64,000 bases of DNA from the NCBI GenBank assembly GCA_036504035.1, contig DASXVV010000012.1, positions 80,882 through 144,881 on the forward strand, in the 5' to 3' direction. The translations under genes and the position numbers were made by a program. This DNA is from Candidatus Deferrimicrobiaceae bacterium. GTDB taxonomy: Bacteria > Desulfobacterota > Deferrimicrobia > Deferrimicrobiales > Deferrimicrobiaceae. The notes below the pieces were generated by a model, which did no database searches, was not told the origin of the DNA, and saw only the letters and a program-made list of their open reading frames with translations. Shown here in pieces: positions 49,130-59,186 of this stretch (the stretch's first letter is position 1; each line of letters opens with the position of its first letter).

Positions 49130-49157
49130 GCCGGGAGGGGGGCATCTCCCTCCCGGC
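49130..49157. terminator. Terminator between PEP-CTERM gene and tatC
   Basis: A 10-bp GC-rich inverted repeat (49130-49139 with 49148-49157) lies ten bases after the PEP-CTERM stop, followed by a pyrimidine-rich tail. It may serve both convergent transcripts. Confidence 0.7.
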
Positions 49158-49164
49158 TCTTCCC

Positions 49165-49908
49165 TTATTTCACCGCATTCGCTCCGCCGCCGTTTCCTTT
49201 CCCCCTCGACACGAGCGACACCACCCCGAAGCTGACGAAGTAGAGCCCCAGCAGCGGCAGCGCCATGAGCGTCATGTTGTAGACGTCGGGCGTGGGGGTG
49301 ATGACGGCGGCGGCCACGGTGCAGACCAGCACCGCGTGGCGCCAGCGCTTCTTGAAGAAGGCGGGCGTGAGCCACCCGGCGCGCGCCAGGAAATAGGCGA
49401 CCAGCGGCATCTCGAACGCCAGCCCCAAAGCCAAAAGCATCGTCCCGACGAAAGAGACGAAGGTCCGGGCTGAGATGAACGCCCGCGTGCCGTCGGCCTC
49501 GAAGCTGACGAGGAACCCGATCCCCGCCGGCAGCAGCACCCGCCAGCACAGGATCGCGCCGGCCGCGAAGAGCGACGTCGCGATCAGGACGACCAGCCCG
49601 CCCATCCAGCGCCACTGCGGGAAGAGGCGCGCCGAGACGCCGCGCCAGACGAACCACACGCCGACGGGCAGCGACAGGTACAAGGCGGAATAGAACGAGA
49701 GGGAAAGCAGCGTGAGGAACGGCTCGGCCGGGTCGTAGGCGACCAGCTTCTTCCCCAGCAGCGGGAGCATCCGCGCGAGGATCGGTTCGGAGGCGAAGAA
49801 GCATCCGAGCGTCAGGACCAGGACGAGGACGAGGTAGATCGCGAGCCCTCGGCGGGCCTCGTCGAGCCCGTTGAGCACGGCCCGGACCCGGTCGGAGTCC
49901 AGCGCCAT
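49165..49908 (-). CDS. tatC: Twin-arginine translocase subunit TatC
   Basis: TatC is the receptor for twin-arginine signal peptides. The 247-residue protein has six predicted helices and recognisable landmarks: FLTLLSLSFYSALYLSLP, a conserved Phe-Glu region (LGLAFEMPLVAYFL) and ITPTPDVYNMTLMALPLL. The N-terminus is shortened compared with E. coli, and tatA/tatB are not here. Its ATG overlaps the tldD stop by one base (TGATG). Confidence 0.9.
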   Translation of the reverse strand: MALDSDRVRAVLNGLDEARRGLAIYLVLVLVLTLGCFFASEPILARMLPLLGKKLVAYDPAEPFLTLLSLSFYSALYLSLPVGVWFVWRGVSARLFPQWRWMGGLVVLIATSLFAAGAILCWRVLLPAGIGFLVSFEADGTRAFISARTFVSFVGTMLLALGLAFEMPLVAYFLARAGWLTPAFFKKRWRHAVLVCTVAAAVITPTPDVYNMTLMALPLLGLYFVSFGVVSLVSRGKGNGGGANAVK

Positions 49909-51287
49909 CACCCCACCGTGATCCAGGGGGGGCCGAATCGCAGCGTCGGCTGGGCATCGCCTACGGGGACGCCCTGCCCGTCTTTCCCGCAAGTGCCCAG
50001 CCCGAAGCCCAGGTCGCTGCCCACCGCGTCGATCATCATGAGCGCCTCGGGGCCGTTGCCCGTGATCGTTGCGCCGCGCACCGGTTCGCCCCGCTTTCCG
50101 TTCTCGATCCGGTAGCCTTCCGCCACCTCGAACATGAAGTCGCCGGTGACCGTGTTGACCTGGCCGCCCCCCATCCGGACGACGAACAGCCCGCGGTCGA
50201 CGGGGGCGAGAACCGACTCGGGGGAGGATGCGCCGGGCAGGATGATCGTGTTGGTCATCCGCGGGATCGGCTTGTGCCGGTACGACTCGCGACGCCCGTT
50301 GCCGGTCGGGGCCGCGCCTTCCTTCATCGCCGAGAGCCGGTCGTGGAGGAAGCCCTTGAGCACGCCGTTCTCGACGAGCAGCGTCCGCTGCCCCGGTGTC
50401 CCCTCGTCGTCGATGCCGAACGAGCCGCGCTTCCCGGGGACGGTCGCGTCGTCGACGATGGTGACGAGCGGGCTTCCGACCGCCTTCCCCAGCGAATCCT
50501 TGTAGACCGACATCCCCTGCCGCGCGAGATCGGCCTCGAGCCCGTGGCCGATCGCCTCGTGCACCATCGTCCCGCCCGCCTCGGCGGAGAGGACGACCGG
50601 CATCCGCCCCCCGGGCAGCTTCGGCGCCGTCAGGTTGCGCAACGCGCGCCCCGCCGCGGTTCGGGCGAGCGTCTCGGGGACGAACTCATCGAGGAACTCG
50701 AAGCCGGCCGTGCCGCCCCCCGTCTCGTAGCCCATCGTGAGCCCGCCGTCGCCGCCCGCGATGCACTGGACCGTGAGCAGGGAATGCGTCTGGGCGTCGG
50801 AGGCGAACACGCCCGGGTGCGCCGCGACCTCGATCGTCCGCTCGATCTCGCCGTACGTGGCCCGCACCTGCCGCACTTTCGGCGATTCGCCGCGCGCGAC
50901 CCGGTCCATCAACGCGGTGAGCGCCACCTTTTCCGCGATGCCGCGGGCCGCGGGCGAAACCCGGACGGGAGAGGGGTTCCGCGCCGCTGCCATCGACGCG
51001 GGCAGGGAAACGGGGACGCCGCCCCCTTCCGCGTAGCGGGCGAGGTCGTATGCCAGCCCAGTCAGCGTTTCCGCCCTGCATTCGTTGGCGTAAGCGTAGA
51101 AGGTCCGCCCGCCGACCAGCAGCCGGACGCCGACCCCGGAGTCGTTCCCGGCGGCGACCCGTTCGACGTTCCCGTCCTCGAACAGGATGTTCAACGCCCG
51201 GACTTCCTCGTAGAAAAGTTCCCCGTAGTCTCCGCCCCGCGAGAGCAGCGCTTTCAGGATGGGTGCCACGTCGATTCGGGAGAGCAT
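49908..51287 (-). CDS. tldD: TldD metalloprotease
   Basis: TldD with TldE (PmbA) forms a zinc protease that trims peptides. The 459-residue protein has the HExxxH site (HEAIGHGLEAD), GSFGIDDEGTPGQRT, GRRESYRHKPIPRMTNT and a C-terminal metal-ligand Cys (GTCGKDGQ). tldE is not adjacent. It is upstream of tatC and translationally coupled to it. The start is about 75 bases from the divergent TPR gene. Confidence 0.94.
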   Translation of the reverse strand: MLSRIDVAPILKALLSRGGDYGELFYEEVRALNILFEDGNVERVAAGNDSGVGVRLLVGGRTFYAYANECRAETLTGLAYDLARYAEGGGVPVSLPASMAAARNPSPVRVSPAARGIAEKVALTALMDRVARGESPKVRQVRATYGEIERTIEVAAHPGVFASDAQTHSLLTVQCIAGGDGGLTMGYETGGGTAGFEFLDEFVPETLARTAAGRALRNLTAPKLPGGRMPVVLSAEAGGTMVHEAIGHGLEADLARQGMSVYKDSLGKAVGSPLVTIVDDATVPGKRGSFGIDDEGTPGQRTLLVENGVLKGFLHDRLSAMKEGAAPTGNGRRESYRHKPIPRMTNTIILPGASSPESVLAPVDRGLFVVRMGGGQVNTVTGDFMFEVAEGYRIENGKRGEPVRGATITGNGPEALMMIDAVGSDLGFGLGTCGKDGQGVPVGDAQPTLRFGPPWITVG

Positions 51288-51300
51288 CCGATGGCGTCCT

Positions 51301-51329
51301 TTCCGGAATGGGTATGTTGTATATATAAT
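51301..51329 (+). promoter_or_regulatory. Promoter for TPR-opp operon
   Basis: A perfect TATAAT at 51324-51329 in a very AT-rich patch, with a weak -35 TTCCGG (51301-51306) 17 bases before, faces the TPR gene 33 bases downstream. Confidence 0.5.
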
Positions 51330-51362
51330 TGTAGAAAGAGTTGAATATCACTTCCGGGGTTC

Positions 51363-53084
51363 ATGATGAAAGCCAAAGTTCCGGGCGTCCTCCTAGCCCT
51401 CCTGCTAGCCCTCTTGGTATTGGGAGGGGATGCCCTTGCCTTCCCTTCGAGTTTTAACGTGCTCGGCGCCACGCATGCCCGCGGGCGTGCCTATGCCGCG
51501 TTCCTCTCGGGCTACCTCGCTTATCGCGAGGGGCGGCTCGACGACGCCCTGACCGAATTCGGCAAGGCGCAGGAATACGCGGGACAGGACGAGCCCGAGA
51601 TCCTGTTCGAGACGGCCAACATCCTGGTCAAGAAGGGGCGGCTCGTCGAGGCGGGCAAGATGCTCGGGCGGGTGCTCCAGGCCGACGACAACAACGTCCG
51701 GGCGCGCTACCTGCTCTCGGGCGTGCAGGCGGCGACGGGGCAAAAGGACAAGGCGTTGGCCGGCTACCAGCGGATCCTGGCCGACGACCTCGACAACGAG
51801 GAGGTCTACGTCAATGTCTCCACGCTCCTGGCCGACATGGGCGAGCCCGACAAGGCCGAGCAGCAGCTCACCGCCCTGATCGAGAAGTCCCCAAGGTCGT
51901 TCCTCGGGCACTATTACCGGGGCCGGTTGCGCGCTTCGCGCAAGATGTACCAGCCGGCGCTCGACGATTTCGACAAGGCGAACGAGATCCAGCCCGAATT
52001 CGACAGCGCGGTCATCGAGGGGGCGGCCGTCCTCGAGACGATGGGAAAGAACGCCGAGGCTGAGGCGCGCTACCGGAAGCTGCTCGCGTCCAACCCCAAC
52101 AACCCGTTCGTGCGCGAGCGTCTCGGGCGGGTGCTGATCCTCGAGAACAAGATCGACGCGGCGGTGGGGCAGTACGAGGCGCTCAAGACGCAGTCCGGCA
52201 ACAACGCCGATTTCAGGGGCAAGCTCGGGCTCCTCTATCTCGATCAGGGCCGCTACGACGATGCCGTCGTCGAGTTCCAGTTCGTCCTATCCACGCAGCC
52301 CGACAACCTGCAGGCACGTTTCTTCCTGGCGAATGCCTATGAGGGGAAGGGGGCGGTCGCGGAGGCCGAGACGCAGTACCGCGCCGTCACCGCCGATTCC
52401 CCCTACTACCGGGACGCGACGATCCACCTGGCCGCGCTGCTGCGACAGCAGAAGAAATACGATGAGGCGCTCAAGGTCGCCGAGGCGCTTCGGCAGAAGC
52501 AACCGGACGACATCGACCTCATGCTTTTCCAGGCCGGCATCCTCGAGGAAGCGAAACGGTACGAAGACGCGCTGTCGCTCCTCAAGCAGGCCTCCGCAAA
52601 GAACTCGAAGAATTCGGCCGTCTATTTCGCCATGGGCGTCATCCAGGACAAGATGGGGCGCTTCGACGATCTCGTCGCGTCGATGGAGGCGTCGATCGCC
52701 GCCGACCCGGGGAATGCGACCGCGCTCAACTACCTTGGCTACAGCTATGCCGAAAAAAACATCAAGCTCCCCGAGGCCGAGGCGCTGCTCGATCGTGCCA
52801 TCAAGGTGCGGCCGGGCGACGGCTTCTTCCTCGATAGCCTCGCCTGGGTCTACTATCGCGAGGGCCGCTTCGACAAGGCCGACGAGACGATCCGGCAGGC
52901 GCTCGCCGCCATCCCCGACGACCCCGTTATCCTCGAGCACATGGGCGACATCCAGGTGGCGGTCGGCAAGTCGGCCGACGCAATCGCGTGGTACGAGAAA
53001 TCGCTCGCCAAGGGGCCCGAGAAGCCCGAGCTGGTCCGCGAGAAATTGCAGAAGATCCAGAAGACGGAACCCGCCGGCAAGTGA
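51363..53084 (+). CDS. Exported TPR-repeat protein
   Basis: This 573-residue protein has a signal peptide (ending ALAFP, residue 27) and then about a dozen tetratricopeptide repeats to the end, recognisable by G-(Y/L)-x7-A-x3-F-x-K-A patterns such as AYREGRLDDALTEFGKAQ. Such periplasmic TPR scaffolds mediate assembly of surface structures. A second ATG three bases on is possible. It overlaps the following lipoprotein gene (GTGA). The pairing of a TPR protein and a lipoprotein ahead of an Opp transporter has no obvious metabolic logic. Confidence 0.88.
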   Translation: MMKAKVPGVLLALLLALLVLGGDALAFPSSFNVLGATHARGRAYAAFLSGYLAYREGRLDDALTEFGKAQEYAGQDEPEILFETANILVKKGRLVEAGKMLGRVLQADDNNVRARYLLSGVQAATGQKDKALAGYQRILADDLDNEEVYVNVSTLLADMGEPDKAEQQLTALIEKSPRSFLGHYYRGRLRASRKMYQPALDDFDKANEIQPEFDSAVIEGAAVLETMGKNAEAEARYRKLLASNPNNPFVRERLGRVLILENKIDAAVGQYEALKTQSGNNADFRGKLGLLYLDQGRYDDAVVEFQFVLSTQPDNLQARFFLANAYEGKGAVAEAETQYRAVTADSPYYRDATIHLAALLRQQKKYDEALKVAEALRQKQPDDIDLMLFQAGILEEAKRYEDALSLLKQASAKNSKNSAVYFAMGVIQDKMGRFDDLVASMEASIAADPGNATALNYLGYSYAEKNIKLPEAEALLDRAIKVRPGDGFFLDSLAWVYYREGRFDKADETIRQALAAIPDDPVILEHMGDIQVAVGKSADAIAWYEKSLAKGPEKPELVREKLQKIQKTEPAGK

Positions 53085-53716
53085 GGCGGGCAACGGCCCT
53101 ACTGGCCGCCGCGCTGCTCCTTGGGGGCTGCGCGGGGCGAGGTCTGCTCCCCGCGCCCGAAGCAGGCGAGGCCGCCCGGTTTTTCCAGGCCTCGGCCATG
53201 GGCGGATTCTCGTATCCCGCGATGTCTTCGTTCTCGGGCGTGGTTGAGGCCGGCGGCGAGGTGTACCCGTTCGTCGCGGGCGTCAATGCGCAAAGCGACG
53301 CCGACGAGAAAGTCGGGCTGTTCGACCCGCTGGGGCACGTCGTGATGCTGATCGCCGGCGACGGCGCCACGATCACGCTGACGGCCGGGCCGGCGGCGGG
53401 ACCTTTGGCCCCGCTGGGGGGAAAGAAGGCGCCGGCGGAGGGACTCTCCCTCGGCCGCATCCTGTGGGGAGCTCCGGGCTACCCGGTCGGGCAGGGCGAG
53501 TTTCGCCGGGCGGGCGACGGCGGCTGGGAATTTTCCGACGGCCGGCAGACGCTGCGAACCGACCCGGGCCGCCGCTTCATCGCCGCCGCCGACTACAAGG
53601 TCGCCGGCCGATCGCTGGCGGTGGCCTATCCCGGGCGAGCGCTCGCGACGCCGCCCGGGCTCCTGAAGCTGGTCGTCCTCGATGCCAGGATCGAACTCCG
53701 GAGGGATATCGAATGA
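53081..53716 (+). CDS. Outer-membrane lipoprotein, LolB-like size
   Basis: This 211-residue protein has a lipoprotein signal (LLLGGCAG, Cys at about residue 17) and a beta-rich mature domain without catalytic motif. Size and pattern (FSGVVEAGGEVYPFVAGV then LYDPLGH-like FDPLGHVVMLI) recall LolB or DUF4292-type single-domain lipoproteins, but I cannot assign it. The GTG start overlaps the TPR stop and its own stop overlaps the next start, so the set is coupled. Confidence 0.7.
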   Translation: MRRATALLAAALLLGGCAGRGLLPAPEAGEAARFFQASAMGGFSYPAMSSFSGVVEAGGEVYPFVAGVNAQSDADEKVGLFDPLGHVVMLIAGDGATITLTAGPAAGPLAPLGGKKAPAEGLSLGRILWGAPGYPVGQGEFRRAGDGGWEFSDGRQTLRTDPGRRFIAAADYKVAGRSLAVAYPGRALATPPGLLKLVVLDARIELRRDIE

Positions 53717-55311
53717 GCCGTTCGCTGTTGATCGCCGTCTTCGTGGCGGGCTTCCTGGTGTCGTCGTGCGGGAGCAAGAGCGACCCGTACACCTATCGCG
53801 AAGGCAGCATCGCCGACGTCAGCGGCTTCCTGTCCGCGGTGACTTCCGACTTCGCCTCCCACGAGGCCGCGGGATACGTCTTCAACGGGCTGGTCCGCTA
53901 CGACAAGAACCTCAAGCTCGAGGGTGAGCTGGCCGACTCGTGGGACGTCTCCCCCGACGGCCTCAAGATCACCTTCCACCTGCGCAAGGGGGTCAAGTGG
54001 CACGACGGCGCCCCCTTCACGGCCGCCGACGTCCTGTTCACCTACCGGAAGATGATCGACCCGAAGACGCCCACGGCCTACGGCGAGGACTTCAAGCAGG
54101 TCAAGTCGGTCGAGACGCCCGACCCGCACACCGTGGTGGTCTCCTACGACAAGCCGTTCGCCCCGGCGCTCGCGTCGTGGGGCATGCACATCCTGCCGAA
54201 GCATTTGCTCGAGAAATACGACGACATCGCCAAGAGTCCTCTCAACCGGTCGCATCCGGTCGGTACCGGGCCCTACCGTTTCGTCGAGTGGAAGAGCGGC
54301 GCAAAGGTCGCCTTCGAGGCCAACCCCGACTACTTCGAGGGCAAGCCCGGCATTCCGAAGGTCGTCGTCCGCGTGATCCCCGACCAGGCGACGCAATTCC
54401 TTGAGCTCAAGTCCGGCGGTCTCGACTCGATGACACTCACCCCGCTCCAGTACGCGCGCCAGACCGAGACGCCCGAGTTCCGGAAGAAGTTCAACCGCTA
54501 CCGCTATCCGTCGATGGGCTACAGCTACCTCGGCTTCAACCTGTCCAGCCCGCTCTTCTCCGACCGGCGCGTGCGGCAGGCGATCGCCACGGCGATCGAC
54601 CGGAAGCAGATCATCCAGGGCGTGCTCTTCGGGCTGGGGCAGGAGGCGACCGGTCCGTACCTCCCCGGCACCTGGGTCTACAACCCGAACGTGAAGCGCT
54701 ACCCTTACGATCCGTCGGTCGCGAAGGCGATGCTGGCCGAGGCGGGCTGGAAGGATGTCGACGGCGACGGCGTCCTCGAGAAAGACGGGAAGAAATTCAC
54801 GTTCACGGTGCTCACCAACGCGGGCAACGAGAGCCGGTCCAAGGTGGCGGCGATCATCCAGCAGAACCTGGCGGCGGTCGGCATCAAGATGGAGATCCGC
54901 ACGCTCGAGTGGGCCGCCTTCCTCAACGACTTCGTCGACAAGCGCAAGTTCGACGCGCTGATCCTGGGCTGGAGCATCACGCCCGACCCCGACCAGTTCG
55001 ACATCTGGAGCTCGACCAAGACCGGCCCGAAAGAGCTCAACCACGTCGGGTTCCGGAACGCCGAGGTCGACCGGCTGCTCGAGGCGGGGCGGCGCACCTT
55101 CGACCAGGCCGCCCGCAAGAAAGCGTACGACCGCATCCAGGAGATCCTGGCCGAGGAGCTGCCCTACGTCTTCCTCTACGTTCCCGACGCGCTGCCCGCC
55201 GTGGCCGTGCGGTTCAAGGGGATCGAGCCGGCGCCCGCCGGCATCTCGTACAACTTCATCAAGTGGCGCATCGAGGAGGGCGCGGAGGGGAAGTCCGCGC
55301 TCACGCACTAG
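53713..55311 (+). CDS. oppA: Peptide/solute ABC transporter binding lipoprotein
   Basis: This 532-residue type 5 binding protein has a lipobox (LVSSCGS) and the family motif region (ITFHLRKGVKWHDGAPFTAADVLFT, given here only as landmarks HLRKGVKWHDG and TAADV), plus YLGFNLSSPLFSDRRVRQAI. It captures oligopeptides or other solutes for the downstream permease. The exact ligand cannot be told. Its ATG overlaps the upstream lipoprotein stop. Confidence 0.9.
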   Translation: MSRSLLIAVFVAGFLVSSCGSKSDPYTYREGSIADVSGFLSAVTSDFASHEAAGYVFNGLVRYDKNLKLEGELADSWDVSPDGLKITFHLRKGVKWHDGAPFTAADVLFTYRKMIDPKTPTAYGEDFKQVKSVETPDPHTVVVSYDKPFAPALASWGMHILPKHLLEKYDDIAKSPLNRSHPVGTGPYRFVEWKSGAKVAFEANPDYFEGKPGIPKVVVRVIPDQATQFLELKSGGLDSMTLTPLQYARQTETPEFRKKFNRYRYPSMGYSYLGFNLSSPLFSDRRVRQAIATAIDRKQIIQGVLFGLGQEATGPYLPGTWVYNPNVKRYPYDPSVAKAMLAEAGWKDVDGDGVLEKDGKKFTFTVLTNAGNESRSKVAAIIQQNLAAVGIKMEIRTLEWAAFLNDFVDKRKFDALILGWSITPDPDQFDIWSSTKTGPKELNHVGFRNAEVDRLLEAGRRTFDQAARKKAYDRIQEILAEELPYVFLYVPDALPAVAVRFKGIEPAPAGISYNFIKWRIEEGAEGKSALTH

Positions 55312-55324
55312 GGCGCGTCCCGGC

Positions 55325-56302
55325 ATGTTCCGCTACATCCTGCGGCGTCTGCTGCTGATGCCCGTCATGGTGCTGGGGATCAGCATCATCTCGTTCGGCG
55401 TCATGCACCTCGCGCCGGGTGGGCCGGTCAGCCTCGCCTCCGACCTCAACCCCAAGGTCACCGCCGAGGCGCGGGCGCGGCTCAACGCCTACTACGGGCT
55501 CGACAAACCGCTCCACGTCCAGTACCTCAACTGGCTCTCCCGCGTCGCCCGCTTCGACTTCGGCGACAGCTTCGCGCCCGACGGCCGCAAGGTGTGGCAC
55601 AAGATCCGCGAGCGGATCCCCGTGACGCTGTCGATCAACCTCCTGTCCGAGGGGCTCATCTTCCTGGTCGCGGTGCCCCTGGGGGTATACGCCGCGGTGC
55701 GGCGCGGCTCGTTGTTCGACAAGGCGTCGACGGTGACCGTCTTCGTCGGCTTCGCGATGCCAAGCTTCTGGCTGGCGCTGCTGCTGATGATCCTGTTCGG
55801 CGTCAAGCTCGGCTGGCTGCCGATCTCGGGCCTCGTCTCGCTCGAATACGACTCGCTCGATCTCGCGGGAAAGATCGTCGACCGGGTGCGCCACCTCGTG
55901 CTGCCTGTCTTCGTCGGCGCCTTCGGCGGGCTGGCGGGCTATTCGCGATTCATGCGTTCCACCATGCTCGAGACGATCCGTCAGGACTACATCGCCACGG
56001 CGCGTGCCAAGGGGCTGCGCGAGCGGGCCGTCGTCTGGCGCCACGCGCTGCGCAACGCCCTCCTGCCCGTCATCACCCTCCTGGGGCTGTCGGTGCCCGG
56101 GCTGCTCGGCGGCTCGGTCATCATGGAGTCGATCTTCGCGATCCCCGGGCTCGGCCAGCTCTTCTTCCAGTCGGTCATGTCGCGCGACTACCCGCTGATC
56201 CTGGCCGAACTCGTGCTCGGCGCCTTCCTCACGCTGCTCGGGAACCTGCTGGCCGATGTCGGCTACGCGGTGGCCGACCCGCGCATCCGGGCCGGAAACT
56301 GA
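55325..56302 (+). CDS. oppB: Opp/Dpp ABC transporter permease B
   Basis: This 325-residue permease has six helices, the N-terminal FRYILRRLLLMP start, APGGPVSL, and the EAA loop (DYIATARAKGLRERAVVWRHALRNA). It pairs with the next gene. It begins 13 bases after oppA. Confidence 0.93.
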   Translation: MFRYILRRLLLMPVMVLGISIISFGVMHLAPGGPVSLASDLNPKVTAEARARLNAYYGLDKPLHVQYLNWLSRVARFDFGDSFAPDGRKVWHKIRERIPVTLSINLLSEGLIFLVAVPLGVYAAVRRGSLFDKASTVTVFVGFAMPSFWLALLLMILFGVKLGWLPISGLVSLEYDSLDLAGKIVDRVRHLVLPVFVGAFGGLAGYSRFMRSTMLETIRQDYIATARAKGLRERAVVWRHALRNALLPVITLLGLSVPGLLGGSVIMESIFAIPGLGQLFFQSVMSRDYPLILAELVLGAFLTLLGNLLADVGYAVADPRIRAGN

Positions 56303-56304
56303 AG

Positions 56305-57159
56305 ATGGCGCGCGTCCACTCGCTGTTCGTCGACACGGCGCTGCGTCTCGCACGCAACAAGCTCGCGCTCGCCGGCGGCGCCGTGATCCTCATCCTGTCG
56401 CTGCTCTCCGCGTTCCCGTCGCTGGTCACCTCCGCCGATCCCTCCCGGATCGACACTGCCAACCTGCTCGCGCCCCCGTCGTCCGCGCACCCGCTCGGCA
56501 CCGACGAACTGGGCCGCGACGTCTTGACGCGCATGATCCACGGGGCGCACATCTCGCTCCAGGTCGGATTCGTCTCGATGGGCATCGCGACCGCGATCGG
56601 CCTGCTCATGGGGCTTTCGGCCGGTTATTTCGGGGGCTGGATCGATGCGGTCATCAGCCGCTTCATCGACATCATGCTCTGCTTCCCCTCGTTCTTCCTC
56701 ATCCTGTCGGTGATCGCCTTCCTGGGGCCCTCGATCTACAACATCATGGCGATCATCGGGCTCACGGGCTGGATGGGGGTCGCGCGCCTCGTCCGGGCCG
56801 AGACGCTCTCGCTCAAGGAGCGCGACTTCGTCGCGGCCGCCCGCGCGCAGGGTGCGGGGAGCGGCCGGATCATCTTCCGACACATCCTCCCCAACGCGCT
56901 GGCGCCGGTGCTCGTCTCCGCCACGCTGGGGGTGGCGGGCGCGATCCTCGTCGAATCGGGTTTGAGCTTCCTGGGCATCGGCGTCCAGCCGCCGACCCCC
57001 TCGTGGGGCAACATCCTGACTGCGGGCAAGGACAACATCGAGTCGGCCTGGTGGCTTTCGCTCTACCCCGGCCTCGCGATCCTCGTCACGGTACTCGGCT
57101 ACAACCTGCTCGGCGAAGGCATCCAGGAAGCGGTCGACCCGCGGCTTACGGGAAGATGA
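56305..57159 (+). CDS. oppC: Opp/Dpp ABC transporter permease C
   Basis: This 284-residue permease has [20 protein letters not shown], an EAA loop ([25 protein letters not shown]) and [18 protein letters not shown], all characteristic of OppC/DppC. It starts two bases after oppB and overlaps oppD by four. Confidence 0.93.
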   Translation: MARVHSLFVDTALRLARNKLALAGGAVILILSLLSAFPSLVTSADPSRIDTANLLAPPSSAHPLGTDELGRDVLTRMIHGAHISLQVGFVSMGIATAIGLLMGLSAGYFGGWIDAVISRFIDIMLCFPSFFLILSVIAFLGPSIYNIMAIIGLTGWMGVARLVRAETLSLKERDFVAAARAQGAGSGRIIFRHILPNALAPVLVSATLGVAGAILVESGLSFLGIGVQPPTPSWGNILTAGKDNIESAWWLSLYPGLAILVTVLGYNLLGEGIQEAVDPRLTGR

Positions 57160-58196
57160 CGATGGCCGAACCGCTGCTCGACGTGCGCGACCTGCGGCTG
57201 TCCTTCGGGACGGAAGGGGGCCGCGTGCGCGCGCTGTTCGGCGTCTCCTTCGTGGTCGCGCCGGGCGAAACGCTGGGGCTCGTGGGCGAGTCCGGATGCG
57301 GCAAGTCGATCACCGCGATGTCGGTGCTCCGGCTGCTGCCGACGCCGCCGGCCCGGGTCGAGGAAGGCGCGATCCGGTTCCGGGGCCGCGACCTGCTCGC
57401 GCTCTCCGAGCGGGAGATGTGCGACGTCCGGGGCCGCGAGATCTCGATGATCTTCCAGGAGCCGATGACGTCGCTCAATCCGGTCCTGACCGTGGGCGAG
57501 CAGGTGGCCGAGGTGTTCACGGCGCACGGGCTCTGCGGGAAGAAGGAAGCCGCGGAGCGCGCCGTGACCTGGCTTTCCCGGGTGGGGATGCCCGACGCCG
57601 CCAGGCGCGCGGGGGAATACCCGCACCAGATGAGCGGCGGAATGCGGCAGCGGGCGATGATCGCGATGGCGCTGGCGCTCCGCCCCGCCCTGCTGATCGC
57701 CGACGAGCCGACGACCGCGCTCGACGTCACGATCCAGGCGCAGATCCTCGCGCTGCTCGGTGACCTGCGGCGCGCCGAGGGCATGGCGGTGCTGCTCATC
57801 ACGCACGACCTGGGCGTGGTCCGCGAGTTCGCCGACCGCACCGCGATCATGTATCTCGGGCGCATCGTCGAGACGGGGCCGACGGCCGCGCTGTTCGCCG
57901 ACCCCATCCATCCCTATACGCAAGGGCTTATGGCGTCGATTCCCGGCCGCTCCGAAGGGGTGCGGCGGCTGCCGTCGATCCCGGGCGCCGTGCCCGACCT
58001 GCACCATGTGCCGCCCGGCTGCCCGTTCTCCGATCGCTGCCCGTTCCGGCAGGCCGCCCTCGACGCCTTCCGCGGCGGGAAAGCCCCCGAGGACACGCTG
58101 GCGGTCTGCGACCGGGTCGATCCCCCGCTGGCCGAATACGCATCCGGTCATGCGGCGGCCTGCCATTACCAGGCGCGGGAACGGGGGCTCGCATGA
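57156..58196 (+). CDS. oppD: Opp/Dpp ABC transporter ATPase D
   Basis: This 346-residue ATPase has Walker A GESGCGKS, signature MSGGMRQR, Walker [15 protein letters not shown], switch THDLGVV and the C-terminal Cys-rich oligopeptide domain ([15 protein letters not shown]), which in relatives can hold an iron-sulfur cluster. The ATG at 57156 overlaps the oppC stop. Confidence 0.94.
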   Translation: MTMAEPLLDVRDLRLSFGTEGGRVRALFGVSFVVAPGETLGLVGESGCGKSITAMSVLRLLPTPPARVEEGAIRFRGRDLLALSEREMCDVRGREISMIFQEPMTSLNPVLTVGEQVAEVFTAHGLCGKKEAAERAVTWLSRVGMPDAARRAGEYPHQMSGGMRQRAMIAMALALRPALLIADEPTTALDVTIQAQILALLGDLRRAEGMAVLLITHDLGVVREFADRTAIMYLGRIVETGPTAALFADPIHPYTQGLMASIPGRSEGVRRLPSIPGAVPDLHHVPPGCPFSDRCPFRQAALDAFRGGKAPEDTLAVCDRVDPPLAEYASGHAAACHYQARERGLA

Positions 58197-59155
58197 CCTC
58201 CCCGCTCCTCAGCCTCCAGGGACTCTTCAAGCATTTCCCGGTTCGCCGCACTTTCTTTTCGAACGAGACGGTTTCGGTCAAGGCGGTCGACGGGGTGTCG
58301 CTCGACGTTCCCGCCGGCAAGACGGTCGGGCTGGTGGGCGAGTCGGGCTGCGGCAAGACGACGCTGGGGCGGCTGGCAATCCGGTTGATCGATCCCGACG
58401 CGGGGAAGATCGAGTTCGAGGGGCAGGACATCACGACGCTGTCGGGCGAGGCGCTGCGGCGGCTGCGGCTGGGGATGCAGATCGTTTTCCAGGACCCGTA
58501 CTCGTCGCTCAACCCCCGGATGCGGGTGCGCGATATCGTCGGCGAGGGGTGGCTGGTGCACGGGATCGCGCGCGGGGCCGAGTTGCGCGAGCGCGCCGAG
58601 CGGCTGCTGTTGCGGGTGGGGCTTCCGGCCGATGCGGCGGGCAAGTATCCGCACGAGTTCTCGGGGGGGCAGCGGCAGCGGATCGGCATCGCCCGCGCCG
58701 TTGCGCTCTCGCCCAAGTTGGTGGTGGCCGACGAGCCCGTCTCGGCGCTCGACGTTTCGGTACAGGCCCAGATCCTCAACCTGATGCGCGACCTGCAGGA
58801 TGCGGACGGGATGGCCTACCTGTTCGTCTCGCACGATCTGCGGGTGATCCGCCACATGTGCGACACCGTTGCCGTGATGTACCTGGGGGTGATCGTCGAG
58901 CGGGCGCCCGCGGCCGAGCTTTTCCGGGAGCCGTTGCATCCCTACACGCGCAGCCTGCTTTCGGCGGCGCCGATGGCGGCCGGCGAGAAGCGGGAGCGGA
59001 TCGTCCTTTCGGGCGAGATCCCCAGCCCGACCCACGTGCCCCCCGGCTGCCGATTCCACACCCGCTGCTTCATGGCGAAGCCTTCGTGCCGGGAAGTCGT
59101 CCCGACGCTCGACGACCGCGGCGGCGACCGTTTCGTCGCCTGCCCCTGGGTCTAA
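58193..59155 (+). CDS. oppF: Opp/Dpp ABC transporter ATPase F
   Basis: This 320-residue ATPase has Walker A GESGCGKT, signature FSGGQRQRI, Walker B LVVADEPVSALDVS, switch SHDLRVI and the C-terminal THVPPGCRFHTRC segment. It overlaps oppD by four bases and ends the operon. It is convergent with the PilB-like gene 31 bases away; no clear terminator is visible between. Confidence 0.94.
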   Translation: MTSPLLSLQGLFKHFPVRRTFFSNETVSVKAVDGVSLDVPAGKTVGLVGESGCGKTTLGRLAIRLIDPDAGKIEFEGQDITTLSGEALRRLRLGMQIVFQDPYSSLNPRMRVRDIVGEGWLVHGIARGAELRERAERLLLRVGLPADAAGKYPHEFSGGQRQRIGIARAVALSPKLVVADEPVSALDVSVQAQILNLMRDLQDADGMAYLFVSHDLRVIRHMCDTVAVMYLGVIVERAPAAELFREPLHPYTRSLLSAAPMAAGEKRERIVLSGEIPSPTHVPPGCRFHTRCFMAKPSCREVVPTLDDRGGDRFVACPWV

Positions 59156-59186
59156 AAGAAGGCTTTGCCGCAGGCGGCGCGGAGGA

